DNA from: Spirochaetales bacterium Spiro_05
Lineage (GTDB): Bacteria > Spirochaetota > Spirochaetia > Sphaerochaetales > Sphaerochaetaceae
Assembly: GCA_001603115.1 (NCBI GenBank)
Contig: LVBG01000021.1
Location: 1 to 64,000, forward strand
DNA length: 64,000 nucleotides
Reading direction: 5' to 3'
Every line of letters starts with the position of its first letter. The stretch's first letter is position 1. Below are positions 25,725-33,919 of the stretch, in pieces. The notes beneath the pieces were generated by a model, which saw only the letters and a list, made by a program, of their open reading frames with translations, was not told the origin of the DNA and searched no databases. The translations under genes and the position numbers were made by a program.

Positions 25725-26413
25725 TTCTGAGCAACAAACGCATCCCAAAGGGCATCATGGGGAGGCTCGGCTATCAGGCTGATCACCTCCTTCTTCACCG
25801 GGTGGGTAAAGGAGACCGAGCGTGCGTGCAGACAGATTCCTCCATCCGGGTTTGACCTGGGGAACCCATACTTGAGATCCCCCTTGATGTGCAGTCCGAT
25901 GGCTGCCAGCTGGGCTCGGATTTGGTGATGCCGACCGGTATGCAGGTTGATCTCCAAAAGATAGTAGTTCTTCGAGGCTGCAATCACGCGATAGTCCAGC
26001 TTGGCAAGCTTGCCCCCCTTGCGCTCCACAGGAAGGGCGACACTCTTGTTTGTCCTGGTATCCCGGATGATGTAGTGGACCAGCGTACCCTCAGTAGCAT
26101 TGGGCATCATATCCACAATCGCCCAGTAGTATTTTTGCACTGAGCTTCCTTTGAACATCTCATTGAGCCGGATGAGGGCCTTCTCTGTCTTGGCATAGAC
26201 GACGATCCCGCTGGTGGGACGATCCAGGCGATGAGGAATGCCCAAATACACATTCCCCTTCTTCTGATAGGTGGTGCGCAGATACTCCTTGACCAGGTCG
26301 GCCAGCGTCTCATCGCCGGTCTGGTCTCCCTGGACCAGTTCACCACACAGCTTGTTCACCACGATGAGATGGTTGTCCTCATAGAGAATGCGATCCTGTA
26401 TGCCCATCATCAC
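25715..26413 (-). CDS. RluA-family pseudouridine synthase, 232 aa
   Basis: Converts a uridine in structured RNA to pseudouridine. The catalytic motif HRLDRPTSG carries Asp64. Other family blocks: LYEDNHLIVVNK at the start, KYYWAIVD, LEINLHTGRHHQIRAQL and DLKYGFPR. There is no S4 domain; length 232 fits the short RluA/RluC-like or YdzA forms that act on one rRNA or tRNA site. The target is not readable. The start overlaps the parC stop (ATGA at 26413); ATG 26407, two codons on, is better spaced from GGAG. The 3' end overlaps the convergent gene at 22779 by ten bases. Confidence 0.92.
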   Translation of the reverse strand: MMMGIQDRILYEDNHLIVVNKLCGELVQGDQTGDETLADLVKEYLRTTYQKKGNVYLGIPHRLDRPTSGIVVYAKTEKALIRLNEMFKGSSVQKYYWAIVDMMPNATEGTLVHYIIRDTRTNKSVALPVERKGGKLAKLDYRVIAASKNYYLLEINLHTGRHHQIRAQLAAIGLHIKGDLKYGFPRSNPDGGICLHARSVSFTHPVKKEVISLIAEPPHDALWDAFVAQNHS

Positions 26414-28386
26414 TCCTTCTCTTCCTCGTCGAACAGGCTGGGTTCGGCATCTTTCGCATGAACCACTTCCTTGACTGCCCTCAGCTTGAGTGAGGCAACT
26501 TCCTTGACGGCGATACGCACCCCGCCGGCCTTCACTCCCTTTACCAGATAGTCGGAAAAGTAGAATTTCTCTTCCAAGATTCTCAGTCCCGGTTTGGGTT
26601 TATAAGAAACCGTCAGCTCAGCGTTGGGGAAGGTCGACAGCTTGATGAGCTTGAACTCTCCCTCAGGCAACAAGGAGTAGACCTTCTTCAGCTGATAACT
26701 TACGATCTGACACCGCTTGAGGAAGAGGTACTTGTACGTCTTCTCCTGATAAATGATCGTGAAGGTAAGCGAAGCAAGCTCATTCTTGTCAGCAAAACCG
26801 CAGTGCAGCATGCCCTTGCCGACAAACTCCTTCTCCGGTGCATCAATCACCTGGTAGGACCCATCCTTGCGGATGACCAGAAGGCGGTCGAAGGGACTTA
26901 CCTCAAGCAAGGTGGTTCCCCCCTTCACCCCGTAGCCCAGGTATCCATTGGCCGGATCGTACTTGACCGGCAGATTGCGCAGGGCAACTTCCTTCACATC
27001 GACCAGCTCAAAGGATTTGAGGGTTGTCTTTCGTTGGTGCTCCACAGGATCGAGCATACTCTTCAGCTCCCCTAGGTAGGAGAGTGCGTAGCCGACCAAA
27101 TCACCGAGCTTGCGCTCGATATCCTCAAGGTTGGCATTGATCTGCTCGATCTCCGTGCGGTTCTTCTCGATATCAAAGAGACTGATGCGCCGGATGGGAA
27201 TCTTCAGAAGCCGTTCCACATCGTCATCATCAACCGCCCTGAGCAGTTGGTCCTCGAAGTTCTTGAATCCGGTGATAACCGCCTTGTTCACCTCTTCGGC
27301 ACTCTTTTTCTGCTCAATCCTCTTGTAGATGCGCTCCTCGATGAAGATGCGCTCCAAGGTCCGGGCATGCAACTTGTCCAGCTGATGCCCCTTCTCCAGC
27401 TCAAGCTCGGCCTTGAGGACCTGGACCAGATGCTTTGCATGGTAGTCAAGGATCTCATGCACTCCCATGATGGTCGGCACATTGTCGCGAATCACCAAAG
27501 GGTTCACCGACAGCTTGGTCTCACAAGCGGTATAGGCATACAAGGCATCGACAATTTCCTGGGCGTAGGTATTGCGGGCGAGATTGATCTCAATGTTCAC
27601 GAACTCGGCAGTGTAGTCATTGATCGAACTGATCTTGATCCTGCCCTTCTTTGCCGCTTCCTCCACCGAGTGGATCATTGCTTCGCTGGTGGTACCGTAG
27701 GGAAGCTCCTCGATGATGATGCGCTTTGGATCTGAGGTATTGAGCTTCGCCCTGATGGAAACAGAACCCCTTCCATCATCGTAGTTCTCTACATCGACAA
27801 TTCCCCCTCCGGGGAAGTCGGGATAGAGGCGATAGCTCTCCCCCTTCAGCGAGGAGGCCATGGCATCAAGCACTTCAAAAGCGTTGTGCGGAAGGATGTA
27901 GGTACTCATACCCACCGCAATGCCGCTGACACCTTGGATGATGACTACCGGAATCTTTGCAGGAAAGGCTACCGGTTCCTGGTTTCTCCCATCATAGGAG
28001 TCAACGAACTCGGTCAATTCGGGGTTGTACAGCACCTTCTTGGCAAACGGCAGCAGACGGCATTCGATGTATCGGGCGGCGGCGGCACTGTCTCCGGTAA
28101 GGATGTTGCCGAAGTTTCCCTGCCGTTCGATGAACAAATCACAGTTGGCGAGATTCACCAGTGCTTCATAGATGGAAGCATCACCGTGGGGGTGGTAACG
28201 CATCGCCCAGCCGACCACGTTCGCCACCTTGTGGAATTTGCCGTCATCCATCTCAAAAAGCGTGTGGATGATACGCCTTTGCACCGGCTTGAACCCGTCG
28301 ACAAGATCGGGGATTGCCCGCTCCTTGATGACGTAGCTGGCATATTCAAGAAAATTTTGTCGGAATATTGAGTGTGCCTGGGTCAT
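26410..28386 (-). CDS. parC: DNA topoisomerase IV subunit A, 658 aa
   Basis: DNA-cutting subunit of a type IIA topoisomerase that separates linked chromosomes. Seen: PDLVDGFKPVQRRIIHTLFEM; RYHPHGDASIYEALVNLA of the quinolone-binding region; the catalytic Tyr106 in AAAARYIECRLLPFAKKVL; then a coiled-coil tower (NRTEIEQINANLEDIERKL) and a short C-terminal part. At 658 residues it is shorter than GyrA and lacks the full six-bladed wrapping domain, which favours a topoisomerase IV role. It overlaps parE by one base (TGATG at 28386), so the two subunits are made together. No separate promoter. Confidence 0.92.
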   Translation of the reverse strand: MTQAHSIFRQNFLEYASYVIKERAIPDLVDGFKPVQRRIIHTLFEMDDGKFHKVANVVGWAMRYHPHGDASIYEALVNLANCDLFIERQGNFGNILTGDSAAAARYIECRLLPFAKKVLYNPELTEFVDSYDGRNQEPVAFPAKIPVVIIQGVSGIAVGMSTYILPHNAFEVLDAMASSLKGESYRLYPDFPGGGIVDVENYDDGRGSVSIRAKLNTSDPKRIIIEELPYGTTSEAMIHSVEEAAKKGRIKISSINDYTAEFVNIEINLARNTYAQEIVDALYAYTACETKLSVNPLVIRDNVPTIMGVHEILDYHAKHLVQVLKAELELEKGHQLDKLHARTLERIFIEERIYKRIEQKKSAEEVNKAVITGFKNFEDQLLRAVDDDDVERLLKIPIRRISLFDIEKNRTEIEQINANLEDIERKLGDLVGYALSYLGELKSMLDPVEHQRKTTLKSFELVDVKEVALRNLPVKYDPANGYLGYGVKGGTTLLEVSPFDRLLVIRKDGSYQVIDAPEKEFVGKGMLHCGFADKNELASLTFTIIYQEKTYKYLFLKRCQIVSYQLKKVYSLLPEGEFKLIKLSTFPNAELTVSYKPKPGLRILEEKFYFSDYLVKGVKAGGVRIAVKEVASLKLRAVKEVVHAKDAEPSLFDEEEKE

Positions 28387-30188
28387 CAGATGAGATTCTC
28401 CATAATGAATTCGCGTCGTTCGGGGGTATTGTTGCCCATATAGAACTCCAAAGTCTTATGCATCTCGTTCATACCTGCAATGGAAACCGGTATGAGACGC
28501 ATATCCTCACCGATGAACTGCCCGAACTCCTTGGGATCGATCTCACCGAGGCCCTTGAACCGGGTGACCTCGCTGTTCCTGATCTGGGCGGTTGCATTAT
28601 CGCGCTCCCGCTCACTGTAACAGTAGACCGTCTGGTTCTTGTTGCGCACACGAAACAGCGGAGTCTCCAGGATGTATACCCGTCCAGCGAACACTAAATC
28701 CTCAAAATAGGTCAAGAAATAGGTCATCAACAGGTTTCGGATATGGAAGCCGTCATTATCAGCATCGGTGGCGATGATGACCTTGCCGTAGCGCAATCCC
28801 TCAACCCCATTCTCGATGCCCAAGGCAACCATCATATTGTAGAGCTCTGCATTCTTGTAGATTTCGGTCTTCTTCTTCCCATATACGTTGAGAATCTTTC
28901 CCCGCAGGCTGAATACGGCCTGGGTCATGACATCGCGTGTCTTGGTGATCGTGCCGCTGGCGCTGTCACCCTCGGTGAGGAAGATCATCGAACGCTCGCA
29001 CTCATCCTGATGGGAAGCACTCTGGCCAAGATGGTATTTGCAATCCTTGAGCTTGGGAATGTTCAGCGAGACCTTCTTTGCTGACTCCCTCGCCCCTTTC
29101 TTTACCTCATTGAGCTCCTTGCGCAAGGCTTCGTTGTTGATGACCTTCTGATACAGCTTGTTCGCTTCCTCAGTATTCTTGAGCAAGAAGTCGATGATGG
29201 CATCCTTGACCTCATTCACGATCCAGGTGCGTATTTCGGTATTGCTCAGCTTGTTCTTGGTCTGGGACTCAAAGACAGGATCCTTTACCTTGACGGCGAT
29301 GGCTCCCACCACCCCTTCGCGGGCATCCTGAGGAGCCCAGTTCTTCTTGAAGTGCTCGTTGATAGCCTTGAGGATGCCCTCCTTGAACGCGCTCTGGTGA
29401 GTACCTCCGTCGTTGGTATGCTGGCCGTTTACATAGGAGAAGTAGTTCTCCCCATAGCTGCCACCCACATGGGTCAGCGCAAATTCAAGCTGCTTGCCCT
29501 GATAGTGGATGATGGAATAGAGGTTCTCAGTTCCCACCTCCTTGTCCAAGAGGTCCAAAAGCCCGTGGGCAGAACGGTAGATCTTATTGTTGTAATCAAG
29601 AGAGAGTCCGGTATTGAGGTAGGCGTAACTCCAGATACGAGAGAGGATGAAGTCCTCATTGTAGCGATAGTCACCGAAGAGCTCGGGGTCGGGAATGAAG
29701 GTCACCTCAGTCCCATCGGCCTCGCCGGTCTTCCCGATCTCCTCGTTGACCAACACACCCTGGCAGAAGGTAGCCCTGCTGAACTTGCCCTCACGATAGC
29801 TGGTTACCGAAAAATGGGAGGAGAGCGCGTTGACAGCCTTCGTACCTACCCCGTTCAACCCCACTGAGAACTGGAAAACATCGTCGCTGTACTTCGCACC
29901 GGTATTGATGATCGAAACACAGTCGACCACCTTGCCCAGCGGGATGCCACGCCCAAAGTCCCTGACGCGGATCTCACTCTCTTTGAGCCGGATGAGGATC
30001 TTGCTGCCATAGCCCATGATGAACTCGTCGATGCTGTTGTCCACCACCTCCTTGAGGAGGATGTAGATACCATCATCGACATGCGTGCCGTTGCCCAAAC
30101 GTCCGATATACATACCAGGGCGCTTTCGTATATGCTCCAGCGCACTCAGCGTTTGGATCTTTGATTCATCATAAGTTGTCTTCGCCAT
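28386..30188 (-). CDS. parE: DNA topoisomerase IV subunit B, 600 aa
   Basis: ATPase subunit paired with parC. Seen: HIRKRPGMYIGRLGNGTHVDDGIY; the GHKL ATP site with EVVDNSIDEF and DFGRGIPLGKV; VGLNGVGTKAVNALS; the Toprim domain TEGDSASGT and ATDADNDGFHIRNLL; and the tail TRFKGLGEIDPKEF. Length 600 is that of ParE rather than the longer GyrB. The ATG has no ribosome site; a textbook promoter ends 8 bases before it, so the operon parE-parC-rluA probably starts as leaderless mRNA. It is divergent from the YhhN-family gene. Gyrase B would be the alternative call, but the parC partner is short and adjacent. Confidence 0.93.
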   Translation of the reverse strand: MAKTTYDESKIQTLSALEHIRKRPGMYIGRLGNGTHVDDGIYILLKEVVDNSIDEFIMGYGSKILIRLKESEIRVRDFGRGIPLGKVVDCVSIINTGAKYSDDVFQFSVGLNGVGTKAVNALSSHFSVTSYREGKFSRATFCQGVLVNEEIGKTGEADGTEVTFIPDPELFGDYRYNEDFILSRIWSYAYLNTGLSLDYNNKIYRSAHGLLDLLDKEVGTENLYSIIHYQGKQLEFALTHVGGSYGENYFSYVNGQHTNDGGTHQSAFKEGILKAINEHFKKNWAPQDAREGVVGAIAVKVKDPVFESQTKNKLSNTEIRTWIVNEVKDAIIDFLLKNTEEANKLYQKVINNEALRKELNEVKKGARESAKKVSLNIPKLKDCKYHLGQSASHQDECERSMIFLTEGDSASGTITKTRDVMTQAVFSLRGKILNVYGKKKTEIYKNAELYNMMVALGIENGVEGLRYGKVIIATDADNDGFHIRNLLMTYFLTYFEDLVFAGRVYILETPLFRVRNKNQTVYCYSERERDNATAQIRNSEVTRFKGLGEIDPKEFGQFIGEDMRLIPVSIAGMNEMHKTLEFYMGNNTPERREFIMENLI

Positions 30189-30196
30189 GACTGGGT

Positions 30197-30225
30197 ATTA
30201 TATCAGAATTCCTTGAGGATAGCAA
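30197..30225 (-). promoter_or_regulatory. Promoter abutting parE
   Basis: Minus strand TTGCTA (30225-30220), 17-base spacer ending in TGA, perfect TATAAT (30202-30197), then 8 bases to ATG 30188. It also has an extended -10. Confidence 0.75.
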
Positions 30226-30246
30226 AATAGTGTGCATCATTCCTTC

Positions 30247-30275
30247 TTGCAGGCTGAAGAAGTGTGCGTTACCGT
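30247..30275 (+). promoter_or_regulatory. Promoter abutting the YhhN-family gene
   Basis: TTGCAG (30247-30252), 17 bases, TACCGT (30270-30275), then 6 bases to ATG 30282. No ribosome site. Confidence 0.55.
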
Positions 30276-30281
30276 ACCAAT

Positions 30282-30878
30282 ATGTACACCTCACTGGTTC
30301 CTTATCTTATCCTCTCCTTCCTCCATCTCAGCTTGAGAAGCGAAGGAAAACACAGAGCAGCAGTGGTGACCAAGGCGCTGCTCATGCCTTCACTCGCTCT
30401 CTTTGTGCCCAAGACCCAAGCCTACAGCTGCCTATTGCTTGGCCTGGCATTCGCAACAGCTGGGGATGTTCTGCTCACCAAGTCCAAGCAGTACCGATGG
30501 TTTCTTGCAGGTATGGCGCTGTTCGCCCTGTCCCACATAGCCTACAGTCTTCAGTTGCTCAGCACTTCCATCTCTCCTCTTCCCACGCTCATCGCGTTTG
30601 CCATCCTTGCTGCCGGCTGCATGGTGCTCATCCGAACCTTGGGAAAGGGAAAAGGGAGGCTCAAATACCTGCTCTATGCCCTCAATCTCTCTGCCATGAG
30701 TGCCCTATGTGCAGGATCAGGCTCCATTGTCTGTATCCTTGGAGCCTTGGCCTTCCTCATCTCCGACGGTATGATAGCACTGGACACCATGGGGGTGAGG
30801 ACGAGCAAGAAAATCAGCGAGATGTCTTTGTATATCCTTGCCCAGCTCTTGCTGGTGCTCGGTTTCACCGCCTTATAG
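30282..30878 (+). CDS. YhhN-family membrane protein (lysoplasmalogenase-like), 198 aa
   Basis: Polytopic inner-membrane protein with about seven to eight hydrophobic segments. Family features: ALLMPSLALF in the first third, GLAFATAGDVLLTK (the conserved G-D in a membrane helix), FLAGMALFALSHIAYS, and a late FLISDGMIALDTMG with the second acidic residue. TMEM86/YhhN proteins hydrolyse the vinyl-ether bond of lysoplasmalogens. Anaerobes often make plasmalogens, so the role is reasonable but untested here. I use ATG 30282 because a promoter ends 6 bases before it; a GTG six codons upstream would overlap that promoter. First gene of a packed operon; corA follows after 9 bases. Confidence 0.85.
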   Translation: MYTSLVPYLILSFLHLSLRSEGKHRAAVVTKALLMPSLALFVPKTQAYSCLLLGLAFATAGDVLLTKSKQYRWFLAGMALFALSHIAYSLQLLSTSISPLPTLIAFAILAAGCMVLIRTLGKGKGRLKYLLYALNLSAMSALCAGSGSIVCILGALAFLISDGMIALDTMGVRTSKKISEMSLYILAQLLLVLGFTAL

Positions 30879-30887
30879 GAGAATGAC

Positions 30888-31928
30888 ATGTTGGAGAAAA
30901 AACAACGCACCATGCTTCACAAGAGAAAAGAAGGATTGGTACCAGGAACCCTGGTCTATGTAGGGGATACGGAAGAGGAGCAGACCCTTGTCCGCTCCCA
31001 CCACTACAGCTCGGAGTACTATCACCTGGAAGAGGGATTCTCCAAACCTCAGCAAGGAAACCTCTGGGTGGAAATCACCGGCCTGAAGGATATCAGGCAC
31101 ATTGTGAAGATAGCAAAGGAGTACTCCCTCTCCAACCTCAGCCTAGAGGACGTCTTCTCTACCGACCAACGCCTGAAGGTTGACCGCTATGACTCCTACC
31201 TGTCAGCAACCCTCCGCATCCTGGGAACCCAAGAGAGTCCTGAACAACAGCTCTCACTCTTCTTGGGCAGCAACTGGGTTCTTTCCATTGCTGAGAACAA
31301 GAGTGAAATATTCGAGCCCTTGATCCGCCAGTTGGCAACCAACCAGACCAAGCTGCAAACAGGCAGTGCGGGTATGCTCTTTCACTCCCTGATGGACCGG
31401 GTGGTGGACCAGTATCTGGTGCGAGCCGATGAGCTCGAGCTGAAAACAGAGCATCTGGAAGAGCAAGTCATCACCTCCCCCCAGACAACCGATGCGCCCA
31501 CCATTCACCAGCACAAGGCGGAAATCCTGCGTCTGAGAAGGATGACCAGTCCTCTCAGAGAAATATTGACCACCCTGCTTCGCTCTGAAAGCGAATACCT
31601 GGACAAGAACACACTCTTCTTGCTGAAGGACATACAGGACCACGCCCTCTGGCTGAGTGAGGAGTGCGACATGTTGCGTGAAACGGTTTCGGGCATCATG
31701 GAAGTCTATCTCTCCAGCCTGGACATGAGGATGAACACCATCATGAAGGTGTTAACCATCATTTCCACCATCTTCATCCCCATGACCTTTCTCACCGGTC
31801 TGTATGGCATGAACTTTACCGTAATGCCCTTCACCTCTGCTTGGTGGGGCTTCTATGCCATTCTCTTGTGCTGCGTCCTCGTGGTGACAGCCATGATCGT
31901 CTATTTCAGGAGGAAGCAATGGTGGTAG
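30888..31928 (+). CDS. corA: CorA-family Mg2+/divalent cation transporter, 346 aa
   Basis: Pentameric inner-membrane ion channel. Residues 1-240 form the cytoplasmic alpha/beta funnel (WVEITGLKDIRHIVKIAKEY, LSLEDV, RLKVDRYDSYL). A long helix holds ILRLRRMTSPLREIL. Two C-terminal membrane helices are joined by the selectivity motif Gly307-Met308-Asn309 in YGMNF. A short basic tail (RRKQWW) follows. The usual acidic periplasmic loop after GMN is replaced by an uncharged FTSAWW segment. ATG 30888 has AGGAG 7 bases upstream. It overlaps the next gene by ten bases. CorA family is certain; Mg2+ is the default substrate, but Co2+, Ni2+ or Zn2+ efflux variants exist. Confidence 0.93.
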   Translation: MLEKKQRTMLHKRKEGLVPGTLVYVGDTEEEQTLVRSHHYSSEYYHLEEGFSKPQQGNLWVEITGLKDIRHIVKIAKEYSLSNLSLEDVFSTDQRLKVDRYDSYLSATLRILGTQESPEQQLSLFLGSNWVLSIAENKSEIFEPLIRQLATNQTKLQTGSAGMLFHSLMDRVVDQYLVRADELELKTEHLEEQVITSPQTTDAPTIHQHKAEILRLRRMTSPLREILTTLLRSESEYLDKNTLFLLKDIQDHALWLSEECDMLRETVSGIMEVYLSSLDMRMNTIMKVLTIISTIFIPMTFLTGLYGMNFTVMPFTSAWWGFYAILLCCVLVVTAMIVYFRRKQWW

Positions 31929-32752
31929 TCTCATCGCTTTCAAAGGTGGACATCGACCATCTTCTTGAGACGTTCAACGACGCCTTCAGCGACTATGACG
32001 TCCCCATGCAGATGGACAGTTCCCAGCTTGTCCGCCATATGCATACCAACGGATGCAGCCTGGATGATTCGGTCGGCCTCTTTGACGAAGGAAAGCTGGT
32101 AGGCTTTCTGTTGGTGGCACGGCGCAACACAATCGCGTATGACGCAGGAACCGGGATACGAGTGGCCTATCGTGGCCAGGGCCTTGCCCATCAACTGATT
32201 GATCAAGCGATCAAGCATACCGCACATCGAGGCTGCACGTCCTTCGTCCTGGAAGTCCTGGATACCAATGATCGGGCAAAAAAACTCTACGAGAAACACG
32301 GTTTTTCCACCGTTCGGACATTGGCCTGCCATCGATTGGAACGAGATGCTTGGCCAGGCAAAGGCTTGGTCTCGCTGAAAAGGCAACAGCTCCTGCGCCT
32401 CGGGCGGGGGGAGTGCGAGCCGAGTTGGCAATACAGCGAACAATCGCTCAAAGCAGGTTCCTATACAGGATTCGACATCGTTTGCAACAGAGAAGTGGTT
32501 GGTACGCTCTGCTTGGACACCACAAGGGGAATGATAGCCCAGATCTTCATAGAACCAAGCCAGAGAAGAAGAGGCTATGCAAAAGAAGCCCTTCTTGCTG
32601 CGCAAGCTCTGTGTGAAACGGAGCACCTCTCCTTCTACAACGTGGATACCGCTTGCCTGGATCTCCAGGGTTTTCTCGCAGCTGTCGGCTTTCACTGTCT
32701 CCTTACCCAAAGCGAGATGCATCGCACCCTGAATCCGCAGGCCAGAGCATGA
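31919..32752 (+). CDS. Tandem GNAT acetyltransferase, 277 aa
   Basis: Cytoplasmic protein with two acetyl-CoA-binding GNAT folds. N-terminal copy: VGLFDEGKLVGFLL strand and VAYRGQGLAHQLIDQA, the Q/R-G-x-G-x-A pyrophosphate loop. C-terminal copy: IAQIFIEPSQRRRGYAKEALLAA, again with a usable loop. One copy may bind substrate only, as in other double-GNAT proteins. The start is ATG 31919, 5 bases after AGGAGG (31908-31913) within the end of corA. It overlaps the next start (ATGA at 32749). The substrate (protein, amine or antibiotic) cannot be told. Confidence 0.88.
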   Translation: MVVVSSLSKVDIDHLLETFNDAFSDYDVPMQMDSSQLVRHMHTNGCSLDDSVGLFDEGKLVGFLLVARRNTIAYDAGTGIRVAYRGQGLAHQLIDQAIKHTAHRGCTSFVLEVLDTNDRAKKLYEKHGFSTVRTLACHRLERDAWPGKGLVSLKRQQLLRLGRGECEPSWQYSEQSLKAGSYTGFDIVCNREVVGTLCLDTTRGMIAQIFIEPSQRRRGYAKEALLAAQALCETEHLSFYNVDTACLDLQGFLAAVGFHCLLTQSEMHRTLNPQARA

Positions 32753-33825
32753 GTGACTATCTGATCCATCCTCTTCCACAAGGGCAACAGGAAGAAGCGC
32801 TTCAGCTCATGCGTCGCATCTTTGAGCCAAACCTTCACTCCATCTTCTTCCTGCACCCACAGACCACGCTGGTGGTGAGCTTCGAGGGCAGAATTGTGGG
32901 AGGACTCAATCTGGACGTCTACCAGGTGAATGCCAAGATAAAGATGGGATATCTTGGGTGGCTCTACATCGACGAGCAGCACCGCGGAAAGGGCCTGGCA
33001 GGACGTTTGATCGACGAAGGGCTCACCTTCCTCCGTGAAATCGGTTGCACCGATGCGGCAGGCTGTGTGGAGGGAGATAATCCAGCTTCTTTCAGGCAGT
33101 TGGAGCAACGTGGCTTTACCATCCGCTCGCTCTCCTTCCAAATCAAGCGCTACCGCTTGGGAGTGGCCAAGGTCTGGTCCCACGCTTCACGCTTTTTCGA
33201 CATGGGGTATTTCTTCTGGCAAACAAGCCTGAAGGAGGAGCAACCGAAATCGTATCCAACCAACCTTTCGGCCTTTGTGCGTACCATGTTGGGAAACACC
33301 CTTGCCTTTCTGTTGCTTGTGCTTGGTTGGAATATCCCGGCACTGCTCGCCCTGCCCTGGACTCAAAGGGAAGCCGGCATCGAGCCAGCGCTTCTTCTCC
33401 TGATTCCCACGCTTGCTCTCTCAGCACGCACCCTCTCCATGCTTCTGGTGGCGCGAGCCTACAAACTCCCTGTGGTCTTTCGCGGCTGGGATACTGCCTA
33501 TGTGGCCGCCTATCTAGCACCCCTGGTGTTGGGCCTGCCTTTCCCAGCTCCCGGAAATCTCTATATCAAGGGAAGCGCCTGGTCACCGGCATCCCATGCA
33601 AAACCTCTCTTTGCCATGGGCTTTGCCTCTGTCTGTTCGCTGGGATTGCTCACCCTCCTCATGCCCTCTCCTTATGTGGTGATACTCCTCTTGCTTGATA
33701 CTTTTTTCTTCATGTATCCCTTCTGCGGATTCAATGCATCGCGCATTTGGAGGGGAAATCGAAAGCTTGCCCTTCTTGCGGTGCTCATCACCCTTGTCTG
33801 CTGTACACTTCTGTTGGTATACTGA
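32749..33825 (+). CDS. GNAT acetyltransferase fused to a six-helix membrane domain, 358 aa
   Basis: Residues 1-145 are a GNAT domain: FEGRIVGGLNLDVY, then LYIDEQHRGKGLAGRLIDEG (acetyl-CoA loop) and NPASFRQLEQRGF. Residues 175-358 are membrane-spanning. Parts of this region resemble site-2 protease (M50-like) membrane domains: LVARAYKLPVVFRGWD, GLPFPAPGNLYI (262-273) and the late YPFCGFNASRI (323-333). The protease's HExxH is replaced by RTLSM (227-231) and the late metal Asp by Asn329, so it cannot bind zinc that way. If the match is right this is an inactive protease-like membrane platform carrying an acetyltransferase. The match is by eye and needs a profile search. ATG overlaps the preceding stop. 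Confidence 0.75.
   Translation: MSDYLIHPLPQGQQEEALQLMRRIFEPNLHSIFFLHPQTTLVVSFEGRIVGGLNLDVYQVNAKIKMGYLGWLYIDEQHRGKGLAGRLIDEGLTFLREIGCTDAAGCVEGDNPASFRQLEQRGFTIRSLSFQIKRYRLGVAKVWSHASRFFDMGYFFWQTSLKEEQPKSYPTNLSAFVRTMLGNTLAFLLLVLGWNIPALLALPWTQREAGIEPALLLLIPTLALSARTLSMLLVARAYKLPVVFRGWDTAYVAAYLAPLVLGLPFPAPGNLYIKGSAWSPASHAKPLFAMGFASVCSLGLLTLLMPSPYVVILLLLDTFFFMYPFCGFNASRIWRGNRKLALLAVLITLVCCTLLLVY
33794..33823 (+). promoter_or_regulatory. Internal promoter before the CBS/CNNM gene
   Basis: TTGTCT (33794-33799), 18 bases, TATACT (33818-33823), inside the end of the preceding gene. Transcription would begin near 33830-33833, next to a short ATG frame at 33833. Confidence 0.5.
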
Positions 33826-33832
33826 CTTTATT

Positions 33833-33919
33833 ATGGATGATCCGTTACCTAGAAAAGGGTGCTCTGATGAACACCCATTGTTGTTTGTGGCCGGGAGGTG
33901 TACATGCAGGTACAACTGA
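33833..33919 (+). CDS. Possible 28-aa leader peptide
   Basis: A short frame starts at ATG 33833, nine bases after a TATACT box, and ends at TGA 33917-33919, overlapping the next gene's start (33904) by 16 bases. It has no ribosome site and would be leaderless. The product has three cysteines near the end (GCSDEH and RCTCRYN) and no known family. A GGGTG/CACCC hairpin lies within it (about 33857-33877). This may be a chance frame; I list it because of the promoter position and the overlap. Confidence 0.25.
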   Translation: MDDPLPRKGCSDEHPLLFVAGRCTCRYN

